Shown in pieces: positions 1 through 7,074 of a stretch of 64,000 nucleotides of DNA. The stretch's first letter is position 1; every line of letters starts with the position of its first letter. The notes under the pieces are model-generated. The model did no database searches, was not told the DNA's origin, and worked only from the letters and a program-made list of their open reading frames with translations. A program made the position numbers and the translations under genes. Location: assembly GCF_003999195.1 (NCBI RefSeq), contig NZ_RJVR01000120.1, positions 43,435-107,434 of the forward strand, given 5' to 3'. The stretch comes from Streptomyces soli. Its GTDB lineage: Bacteria; Actinomycetota; Actinomycetes; Streptomycetales; Streptomycetaceae.

Positions 1-147
1 AAGGATCTTCAGATTGAGCCGCTCCGGCCACCACTGGCGGTTTCCGCCGCCCTGAGTCGGGTGCAGGGCGCGCCCGTGCGCGACCGGGCAGCCACCTCCG
101 CCCTCCGTCTTCGCGTCTACGACGATTGCATCATGGTTCTCAGACAT
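1..147 (-). CDS. katG: Catalase-peroxidase KatG, N-terminal end (partial)
   Basis: The first 49 codons are present and the gene runs off the left edge of the window. The protein starts [13 protein letters not shown] and continues through CPVAHG, a [10 protein letters not shown] stretch and RLNLKIL. That is the typical N-terminus of bacterial catalase-peroxidases (CpeB/CatC of Streptomyces), haem enzymes that destroy hydrogen peroxide in the cytoplasm. ATG at 147 is preceded by a GGAAGG ribosome site six bases upstream. In streptomycetes this gene normally forms an operon with furA just upstream. Here the upstream furA copy (181-570) is broken, so katG may be constitutive or under another regulator. 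Only the first tenth or less of the protein can be judged. Confidence 0.9.
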   Translation of the reverse strand, partial: MSENHDAIVVDAKTEGGGGCPVAHGRALHPTQGGGNRQWWPERLNLKIL

Positions 148-180
148 AGGAATCCTTCCGGACCAGGCGGATCACGGTGC

Positions 181-570
181 TCAGGAACTGCGGGCGGTGG
201 AACAGTCAGGACACAGGCTCCAGTAGATGACCTCGGCCTCGTCGATCGAGAAGCCATGGTCGTCGGACGTGGTCAGGCAGGGGCCTCGCCGACCGCGCAG
301 TCGACGTCAGTGACGACACGACGCGTCCCTCGAACCGGGCCGGGCGGCCGGCCGGTTCGATACGGCGGTCGAGTCCCGCCGCGATGCGCGCGTGAAGGGC
401 CTCACACACGACTTGAAGGGAGATATGGCCCACGCGATCGCGCACCCGGAGGCGATCGCCTCGACGCCGAGGTGGTCACCGTCCCGGACGGTCTCCGAGC
501 AGCACGACGCGGGCGGCCGTCACCCACAGGCCGTCACCGCGCAACTCCTCGGCGGTGGTGGTCCCGTCAC
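181..570 (-). pseudogene. furA: furA-type peroxide regulator, multiply frameshifted
   Basis: Read across frames on the minus strand, this encodes a Fur-family repressor like Streptomyces FurA/FurS. The pieces are TTTAEELRGDGLWVTAARVVLL, then ETVRDGDHLGVEAIASG, then VRDRVGHISLQVVCEALHA to ARFEGRV, then [10 protein letters not shown], and last [21 protein letters not shown] before the stop at 181. Keeping the family reading needs about three single-base frame changes. In addition, the segment between ARFEGRV and DVDCAVG that normally carries the HHH...CxxC metal-binding motif is missing. The gene sits 34 bases upstream of katG in the same direction, the usual furA-katG arrangement. Several independent lesions make sequencing error unlikely. 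A functional product is not expected. Confidence 0.85.
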
Positions 571-737
571 GTCTCTGTCTCTCCTGCCGTACTGGAGTCT
601 TCCTGTCCCTTGGCCATCGCCGGAACTGATCCTACGATGGACTGAGTCCAAGTCAAGAAGTGCGCCAAACCCATATCCAATCCCGGACGTCCACTGGGAC
701 TTCGGGTATCCCACCGAACCTGAATAGGTGAACCGAT

Positions 738-1148
738 TTGAGTGACCTGCTGGAGCGACTGCGAGGGCGTGGCTGGCGAATGACCTCCCAGCGGCGTGTC
801 GTTGCGGAGGTCCTCGACGGCGACCACGTGCATCTCACGGCCGACGAGGTGCACGCCCGCGCGGCACATCGTCTGCCCGAGATCTCCCGGGCGACCGTCT
901 ACAACACCCTGGGCGAGCTGGTCTCCCTCGGTGAGGTCATAGAGGTCTCCACCGACGGCCGCGCCAAGCGCTACGACCCCAACGCACACCACCCGCACCA
1001 GCACCTGGTGTGCTCCAACTGCGGCACCATCCGCGATGTCCACCCGACCGGCAATCCGCTGGCCGACCTCCCTGCGGAGGAACGGTTCGGCTTCACGGTG
1101 TCCGAGGTCGAGGTCACCTACCGCGGGTTGTGCCCATCCTGCGTCTAG
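738..1148 (+). CDS. Fur-family transcriptional regulator (CatR/PerR-like)
   Basis: This is a 136-residue Fur-family repressor, the usual length. A winged helix (about residues 12-70) contains the recognition segment PEISRATVYNTLGEL. It is followed by a metal-binding stretch with H84, H85, H87 and H89 (HHPHQHLVC) and two CxxC pairs, C92/C95 and C132/C135, for structural zinc. It resembles Streptomyces CatR, the peroxide-sensing repressor of catalase. The start is TTG at 738, since the family N-terminus (SDLLERLRGRGWRMTSQR) begins directly after it. It is divergent from the broken furA and could have taken over control of katG, which is inference. Its TAG stop lies inside a 21-bp inverted repeat. 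Confidence 0.88.
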   Translation: MSDLLERLRGRGWRMTSQRRVVAEVLDGDHVHLTADEVHARAAHRLPEISRATVYNTLGELVSLGEVIEVSTDGRAKRYDPNAHHPHQHLVCSNCGTIRDVHPTGNPLADLPAEERFGFTVSEVEVTYRGLCPSCV

Positions 1149-1338
1149 CTCCGTACTTCGCGGGTCACCCGTTCAGTTGGCTCCCCTGGGAGTGCACGAC
1201 CGAGTGTGACCGGTCGGGTGATCGACGTGTATCGAGTCGGCGCGAGGAAGCATGAATGTCGATCGAATCCGATCGCGCCGCAGCTTCGGGGAGCGGCCCG
1301 GTTCACCTGAATCAGCCACCCGCGAAGTACGGATCTAG
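1145..1338. repeat. 194-bp element bounded by 21-bp inverted repeats
   Basis: Bases 1145-1165 (CTAGCTCCGTACTTCGCGGG plus T) and 1318-1338 are inverted copies differing at one position of 21. The 15-bp core CCGTACTTCGCGGGT is identical. The left copy contains the stop codon of the Fur gene and the right copy ends in the mirror-image CTAG. The interior holds no recognisable gene apart from a 28-codon ORF (1252-1338) that ends in the right repeat. The layout fits a MITE-like non-autonomous element or the two ends of a deleted insertion sequence. Confidence 0.6.
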
Positions 1339-1640
1339 CGCAGCACCGCATTGAGTGCCGGCGGCGGCGTGCAGGATGGTGCCGACGTGAACCTGGCTGC
1401 CCTCGCCGTCGCCGGATCCGCCGCCACCGCGCAAACTGGGTCGAGCCGGGCGGCCTGGAAGCGCCATGGGGTGGTGTCGGTGCACTGCGTACCACGCGGC
1501 ACGGTTGGACTGGGCGGGCGGGCCGCGCCGGATACCGGACGGTGCCGATGACGGCGCCGTGGCTGGCTGTCGAGATTGGGGCACGGCCGCCTGCGCCGCG
1601 CCACGGAGGGGCGGAGTGCAGGCGGCCGTCGGGGGCGGAT
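1339..1640. other. Intergenic, no gene recognised
   Basis: This is a 302-base stretch between the convergent Fur and peptidoglycan-amidase genes. Open frames here are fragments without recognisable protein motifs. No clear terminator hairpin was seen. Confidence 0.5.
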
Positions 1641-4145
1641 TCAGCTGATGGTCGCGATGCCGTCGGTGGTGATGGTCGGGCGGCCGGAGGTGCCGACCAC
1701 AACTATCTTCAGAGTGTGTTTGGCGGAACCGGACCAGGTCTTGGTCCAGATCGCCTGCCGGTAGAGGGTGGTGGAGGACTTGAGGTCCACCGTAGTGATC
1801 TTGGTGCCGTCGACGTAGATGTACGCCTGACCGGACGACGAGGAGCGGGAGACGATCCAGGACACCGAGCGGCCGGTGAAGGCCCAGCTGATCGAGGCCT
1901 TGGCGGCGGAGGAGCTGTAGGAGTAGCCGCCCAGGTAGTTGGTGCTGCTGCGCCTGGTCCAGGTGCCGGTCCTGGTCGTGGAGGTCTCCTGGACGATGTG
2001 CGGGGTGCGGTACACCGAGGTGCCGGCGGTGTTGCCGGCGACGTCGTAGGCCTTGAGCGCGAACAGGTCAGAGGTGGCCGGCTTGGCGCTGGTCGACCAG
2101 GAGGTGGTGGTCGGGCCGAAGGTGGCCGTGCTCGGCGAGGTCGCCGTGACCTTGGACAGCGCCGCGTTGTCGGCGGCCTTCCAGCCCACGGTGACCGGGA
2201 CCACGGTGGAGCTCACCGTGCCGGTGCGCAGCCGGACACTGGGGGTTGCCGGGAAGGTGGGCGCGGTGGTGTCGCCCACCAGGGTGAGCGCGGTGGACGT
2301 GGTGGTCGAGCCGGTGATGTGGGTGGCTCGCACCTGGACGGTGTGCTGACCGGCGGTGACGGAGATTGCCGCGGAGAAGGTGCTGCCGGAAGTGTGCTTG
2401 ACAGCCTTTCCGTCGACCAGGACGTCGAACCCGGAGATCACCGCGGACGGTGTCGCGGCGGACCAGGCCACGTTGGCCGCGCCCTTGGTGTAGTAGCCGG
2501 TGCCGGACTTGGTCGCCCCGCCGGACATTCCGGTGATGCTGAGCCCGCTCACCGGGCCGGCCGCGTAGGAGCGGATGGTGCCCAACTGGGCGTAGAGCTG
2601 GTTGCCGGGGCAGTCGGTGGCGAAGCCGTTGCGGTGCCCGGAGACGGCGTGGAAGGAGTAGCTCGTGCCCTGGGTAAAGCCGTGACTGTCGGAGGCTCCC
2701 TCGGTCAGGGAACCGGTGCCGGTGCTCGGATTCTCCCCGTACATGCCGAACTTCCAGGCGGCGATGCGGGCGATGGAGCCCAGCATGGCCTTGCTGGGAG
2801 CGGCTCCGGGGAACGTGCTGGCGGTGGAGTCGCCGCCGCTGAAATCGGTGTAGGTGCCGATAGCGGCCACACCCATGCTGTTGGTGTTGAATCCGTAGGT
2901 CTGGGCGCCGACGATCGGCAGCGCCATGCCGCCGAAGCGGCCCTCGAAGATGGTGCCGCACTTGTCGACCAGGAAGTTGTAGCCGATGTCACGCCAGGCC
3001 TGGCGCAGGTGCTCGGCGTAGATGCCGCGCACGATCGCGGGCGAGTCGGAGCAGGAGTAGCTGTTGGTGGTGTCCGTGTGGTGGACGAACATCACCTTCA
3101 CGGCCGTGCCGTACGTCGGGTAACCGGATTCGCGGGCGCATTCGTTGGCGCCCCAGCCGGCCCGGGTGACGACGGTGGGTGCGGCGATCGTCGAGGTGGT
3201 GGGGGCCGGTAGTGGGCTCGGCTGGGTCTGCGTGGCCGACGCGGAAGGGCTGCCAGATGCGGCGGGGCAGGACGGGTACGCCTGGGCCAGTGTCGGGAGC
3301 TGCCCCGGCCACGGGCTCGCCGACGCTGTGGGCGAGGCGGACGTGGATGCCGGGGCCGGGGCGGAGGTGGTGGGCGTGCTCGCCGGTGCCGAGACCGTGG
3401 CGTCCGAGGGGGAGACCGGGGCCGTCGCGGCCGTGGTGTCCGAGGGAGTGACGTTGTTGGACGGCGTGGTGGTGCCGGTCGGGCTGCCGCTGTCCGACGG
3501 AGTGATGGAGGTGGTGCCGCTCGCCGTTCCGGACGGCGGGGGACTGTCGGTCGTGGTCGCGGCCATAGCGTATCCGGCCAGCCCCAGGCCGGGCGTAGTG
3601 GCTCCGGTGGTGCGAGCCTTGCCCGGGTCGATGAGGTCAACGGTGAGACCGGCCGGCAGCGTGGCCTCGCCGCGTGCGGCGACCACCCGGACCTGCACTC
3701 CGTTTGAGGCGCCGGCCCACATGGGCGACATACCGCCGCGTACCCCGGGGCGGTCCAGTTCGGCGGGATCCGGTATCTCGTCGGGCTGCGCCATGGCCAG
3801 CCACCGCGTCCAGGTGCCGCTCGCGGCGGACCGGGTGCGCACCTCCACCGTGCCGCGCAGTTGGGCGTGCGCGCCGGGCCAGGTGACGCCGACCATGCTG
3901 AACGGGGCCGTGGACCGGGCCGCCAGCGACTTCACCGATGCCGTCGCCCCGGTGAGGGCGAGGGAATGCACGGACGTCTTGATCGGTGCCGTCCCGGCCG
4001 ATGCGGCAGCCACGCCGCCGTCCGATGTGCTCGACACGAGGGCCGCCACTCCGGCCCCGCCCAGTACGACGGCCCCCAGCGCCATCCAGGTACGGGCTCT
4101 CAGCCCCTTCCGCCGTCTGGCTCCGTCAGTCCGCTGTGAATCCAT
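1641..4145 (-). CDS. Secreted PGRP/N-acetylmuramoyl-L-alanine amidase
   Basis: This is an 834-residue exported peptidoglycan-recognition amidase, which cleaves the bond between muramic acid and the stem peptide. ATG at 4145 has GGAGG eight bases upstream. A longer reading frame exists but lacks a better start. An N-terminal hydrophobic segment (about residues 19-39) is the export signal. Residues 195-320 are a Ser/Thr/Pro-rich linker. The amidase_2/PGRP domain follows at about 325-530, with VTRAGWGAN, the zinc-ligand segment FVHHT, IGYNFLVD, SGH and TDCPGN, matching the His-Tyr-His-Cys active site. The C-terminal 300 residues look like Fn3/Ig-type beta domains and a carbohydrate-binding-like end. 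It is transcribed alone and divergently from the sigma factor. Confidence 0.88.
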   Translation of the reverse strand: MDSQRTDGARRRKGLRARTWMALGAVVLGGAGVAALVSSTSDGGVAAASAGTAPIKTSVHSLALTGATASVKSLAARSTAPFSMVGVTWPGAHAQLRGTVEVRTRSAASGTWTRWLAMAQPDEIPDPAELDRPGVRGGMSPMWAGASNGVQVRVVAARGEATLPAGLTVDLIDPGKARTTGATTPGLGLAGYAMAATTTDSPPPSGTASGTTSITPSDSGSPTGTTTPSNNVTPSDTTAATAPVSPSDATVSAPASTPTTSAPAPASTSASPTASASPWPGQLPTLAQAYPSCPAASGSPSASATQTQPSPLPAPTTSTIAAPTVVTRAGWGANECARESGYPTYGTAVKVMFVHHTDTTNSYSCSDSPAIVRGIYAEHLRQAWRDIGYNFLVDKCGTIFEGRFGGMALPIVGAQTYGFNTNSMGVAAIGTYTDFSGGDSTASTFPGAAPSKAMLGSIARIAAWKFGMYGENPSTGTGSLTEGASDSHGFTQGTSYSFHAVSGHRNGFATDCPGNQLYAQLGTIRSYAAGPVSGLSITGMSGGATKSGTGYYTKGAANVAWSAATPSAVISGFDVLVDGKAVKHTSGSTFSAAISVTAGQHTVQVRATHITGSTTTSTALTLVGDTTAPTFPATPSVRLRTGTVSSTVVPVTVGWKAADNAALSKVTATSPSTATFGPTTTSWSTSAKPATSDLFALKAYDVAGNTAGTSVYRTPHIVQETSTTRTGTWTRRSSTNYLGGYSYSSSAAKASISWAFTGRSVSWIVSRSSSSGQAYIYVDGTKITTVDLKSSTTLYRQAIWTKTWSGSAKHTLKIVVVGTSGRPTITTDGIATIS

Positions 4146-4638
4146 TGCCCAGCCTCCGAACAGGGATTTCCGGCCACATGCCGAAAGCGGGGGGATCATA
4201 TGACTCGCAACCTCACGCGTACGCCGAGGTTCATCCACGATGTGGTTGGTCGCGGACCGGCGTGCGGCCGGCCGGTGTGCTCCCCGCAGAAGGCCGCTGA
4301 CCAGCCAACCGCTTGGCCCTGGGTGACACGGCGACGCACAGTACCCCCCGCTCGGCGGCCCGGATAACGCGTACGAAATGCTTACGGAACGTTCACAAGA
4401 CGCGTACGACCAGCCCCGCTCTCGCCCCTCCTACCTACCGGGCTACGGGCCCGCCCGTGCCTGTAACAAGCCGGAGCGCCACGTGGGACCCACGCCGCCC
4501 GCTGGGCGGCATCGATCGCCGACAGTCACTGACCGGCCGTCAGGTCCGCGGCTCGGGCGTTGCACGCGCCGCCGGGGCCGACGCCGGCCCACATGACCCG
4601 GAGGAGGCCGTTGGCCGGGATGGCGCATGATGTCGTGA
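4146..4638. promoter_or_regulatory. Divergent promoter region of amidase and sigma-factor genes
   Basis: No gene was recognised in these 493 bases. They must hold the promoters of the minus-strand amidase and the plus-strand sigma operon. A GGAAC at 4386-4390, followed about 16 bases later by CGAC, resembles an ECF-type promoter facing the sigma gene. The match is weak and untested. Confidence 0.35.
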
Positions 4639-5373
4639 GTGCAAAGACCACAGGGGTATGGCATAGACGACGGTGAAGCGGGTGCGGGGGTGGGCGCCAC
4701 GCCCCCGGATTCCGATCGCAGGGCGGAACCGGCGGGCATGTCGGCCGTAGTGCGCGCGGCCCAGGGCGGGGACGAGGAAGCGTTCCAGGTGGTGTTCCGA
4801 GCTCTCCAGCCTTGGCTGTTGCGCTACCTGTACGTGCTGGTCGGCGACGACGCCGAGGACGTGGCGTCCGAGACGTGGCTCCAGGTCGTCCGCGACCTCG
4901 ACGCTTTCCGGGGCGACTTCGACGGTTTCCGCGGCTGGGTCGTGACGATGAGCCGCAACCGCGCCCTTGACCACCTGCGTAGCCGTCGCCGCCGTCCCCG
5001 CGGCGACGTACCCGTCGAGTATCTGACCGACCTGCCTGCCGGCGAGGACACGGCCGGGGCCGCCCTGTCCTCAGCGGGCATCAGCACTGCGCTCGGCCTG
5101 GTCGCACGGCTTCCCCGTGACCAGGCCGAGGCGGTGCTGCTGCGCGTGGTCATGGACCTTGACGCCGACACCGCGGCACAGGTGCTGGGAAAACGTCCCG
5201 GAGCCGTACGCATGGCTGCGCACCGGGGCCTGAAAATGCTCGCCAAGCTGCTGGAACAGTCCGCGGCAGGGCCGGCGGAGCCTGCGACACCGCCGCCGCG
5301 AAAACCCGGGCAGAAAAGTTCCCGCGAGGGTGTGACACGGACGAAGTCGCCGACGCTGAAGGACATGAGATGA
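4639..5373 (+). CDS. ECF RNA polymerase sigma factor
   Basis: This is a sigma-70-family protein of the extracytoplasmic-function type. Region 2 (about residues 37-110) includes YLYVLVGDDAEDVASETWLQV and GWVVTMSRNRALDHLRSRRR. Region 4 (about 150-205) includes LPRDQAEAVLLRVVMDLD and RPGAVRMAAHRGLKML. GTG at 4639 is the longest start and ATG at 4738 (residue 34) is a plausible alternative just before region 2. A 35-residue basic tail follows region 4. The stop overlaps the next gene by four bases (ATGA), so the two are translationally coupled. That is the usual layout for a sigma factor and its membrane regulator. Confidence 0.87.
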   Translation: MQRPQGYGIDDGEAGAGVGATPPDSDRRAEPAGMSAVVRAAQGGDEEAFQVVFRALQPWLLRYLYVLVGDDAEDVASETWLQVVRDLDAFRGDFDGFRGWVVTMSRNRALDHLRSRRRRPRGDVPVEYLTDLPAGEDTAGAALSSAGISTALGLVARLPRDQAEAVLLRVVMDLDADTAAQVLGKRPGAVRMAAHRGLKMLAKLLEQSAAGPAEPATPPPRKPGQKSSREGVTRTKSPTLKDMR

Positions 5374-6143
5374 GGATCCACCGGTTCATGCGGATGGACC
5401 GGGCCACCGTCGAGAAGCTGCTCGACGGCCGCCCGCTCGGTCCGGACGCCGGTCATGACGCGCTCGTCGACCTGCTTGCCACGCTCGCGGCCCCTCCGGC
5501 CGACGGCGAACAGGCGGGCGAGAGCGCGGCTATGGACGCGTTCCGGAAGACACGTCTCAACCCTGTCCAGCACTCCCGGAGTAGGCCCATGACCACCGCA
5601 GCACAGGCGCGGCGCCGCAGCGTGAAGGCGCTCGTCGCCGCACTCGCTGTCACCGCCGTGAGCGGTGTGGCCGTCGCGGCGGGTACGGGCCACCTGCCTG
5701 GTGTCAAGGGCGGCAACTCCGCCGTCGCCTCGCCGACTCCGGGCCGCACCACCGGCGCGCCGAACGCCGGCGGGGCGACCGCCACGGCGGACGCCGACCC
5801 GGCCACCACCGCCCTGTGCGAGGCCTACGCCGCGAGCACCGGGGCCGACCGTGCCAAGAAGCTGGCCGGCCCCGCGTTCTCGGGCCTGGTCCGCGTGGCG
5901 GGCGGTAAAGGCAAGGTCGCGGCCTACTGCGCCGCCGTCCTGCACGGTAAACACCACGCCGCCAAGGACACCAAGACCCCGGGCCACGCGGGAAGTTCCG
6001 CGAAAACCAGCAAGGCCGCCAAGCCGACCCACGGCCCCGCGACCGCTCACCCGAGCCATTCCCCGAAGGCCACGAAGACCAGCGGCGCCGCGGCCAAGCA
6101 GGCCAGCGCCGCCGCGACCGGTCACCCGAGCGGTACCGGGTGA
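5370..6143 (+). CDS. Membrane protein coupled to the sigma factor, probable anti-sigma partner
   Basis: This 257-residue protein has a cytoplasmic N-terminus (residues 1-85), one transmembrane helix (about 86-106) and an extracytoplasmic tail. The tail becomes rich in Lys, Ala, Pro, Thr and His after residue 165 and carries two cysteines (TTALCEAY, AAYCAAV). Its ATG at 5370 overlaps the sigma stop. No ZAS zinc motif or other named anti-sigma domain is visible, so the role is inferred from position and topology. Alternatives are a cell-wall-associated membrane protein of unknown function. Confidence 0.7.
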   Translation: MRIHRFMRMDRATVEKLLDGRPLGPDAGHDALVDLLATLAAPPADGEQAGESAAMDAFRKTRLNPVQHSRSRPMTTAAQARRRSVKALVAALAVTAVSGVAVAAGTGHLPGVKGGNSAVASPTPGRTTGAPNAGGATATADADPATTALCEAYAASTGADRAKKLAGPAFSGLVRVAGGKGKVAAYCAAVLHGKHHAAKDTKTPGHAGSSAKTSKAAKPTHGPATAHPSHSPKATKTSGAAAKQASAAATGHPSGTG

Positions 6144-6396
6144 CCGCCCTGATCCCGGACGGGCGGTGGGCCTACTCCCCCGGTAGCCACCGCCCGTCCG
6201 GTCCCCGCCGCGCCGAACCGGCGACCGGCCGCGGGCCCGTACAAGCTCCGGACCGGCAGAAAGCGTCCCTCCAAGGGCTTCCTCTCGTCCGGACCTGCGC
6301 ACCGGAGCACGACGGCAGCCCGCCCTCTTCCGCACCCGATCCGGCCCGCCGCAGCGAACCCCACACGTTCGCGCCCCGCCTGCTGGGACCACGCCT

Positions 6397-7029
6397 GTGA
6401 GCGACGACACGATCAGCATCCTCCCGCCCGCCGACAGCACCGACAGCACGCTTGTGTTCCCGGTGCCCACCACAGGCCCGGGATCCGAGGAGACAGGGAG
6501 CGCGCCAACCGCGACAGGGAGCGCGCCGACGGCTGGACCGGTCTTCGTGGACGCTACGGGGCGGCGCCGGCGCCGGGTCCGCCGCGTTGGCCTGACCCTG
6601 CTGGTCCTCGCCGCCGGGTACCTCACCCTGGTGGTCAGTACCGCGCTGGGCGGCCCCACCGTGGATGCGCCGTTTCTGCCGCTTCCCGCCCCGCCAGACG
6701 GCACCGAGCGGCATGCCTCCGGGCATGCCCCGTCCGTGAAACACCGGACGGCCCCGCGCTCCGGCGGCAAGGCCGGGTCCGGAAGCCGACTGCCGGACAG
6801 TGCTGTGAACGCCACACAGTCCGGTTCCGCCGCCTCGTCCGCCTCATCCGTTTCGGCGTCGCCCTCATCGGTGTCCTCGGCTTCGACGAGCGCCTCACCG
6901 ACCGGATCCGCTTCTGCCGGCCCCTCGGCCTCACCGAGCCCAGGGCAGACCACAGCCGCACCGACCGCCAACGGCAAGAGCCACGCCAGCACGGCCCCGG
7001 GCGCTTCCCACCGGCCCGTCAAGTCCTGA
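6397..7029 (+). CDS. Single-pass membrane protein upstream of matB (MatA-like position)
   Basis: This 210-residue protein has a Pro/Thr-rich cytoplasmic N-terminus and an Arg-rich stretch (56-63). One transmembrane helix follows (about 63-85), then a low-complexity Ser/Ala/Pro extracellular tail. GTG at 6397 is the start. It lies 45 bases upstream of the deacetylase-glycosyltransferase gene on the same strand. In Streptomyces the aggregation locus matAB has a membrane protein gene next to the bifunctional synthase, so a MatA-like role is likely by position. The sequence itself is too low in complexity to prove it. Confidence 0.65.
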   Translation: MSDDTISILPPADSTDSTLVFPVPTTGPGSEETGSAPTATGSAPTAGPVFVDATGRRRRRVRRVGLTLLVLAAGYLTLVVSTALGGPTVDAPFLPLPAPPDGTERHASGHAPSVKHRTAPRSGGKAGSGSRLPDSAVNATQSGSAASSASSVSASPSSVSSASTSASPTGSASAGPSASPSPGQTTAAPTANGKSHASTAPGASHRPVKS

Positions 7030-7074
7030 TCGAGCCCGCCACGTTCTGACAGGACGGAAGAGGAAGACCTACCC

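Noticed and set aside
1542..3212. Long plus-strand open frame of 556 codons
   Set aside because: It is Gly/Arg-rich antisense to the peptidoglycan amidase, has no family motif and mirrors the third-position GC of the real gene.
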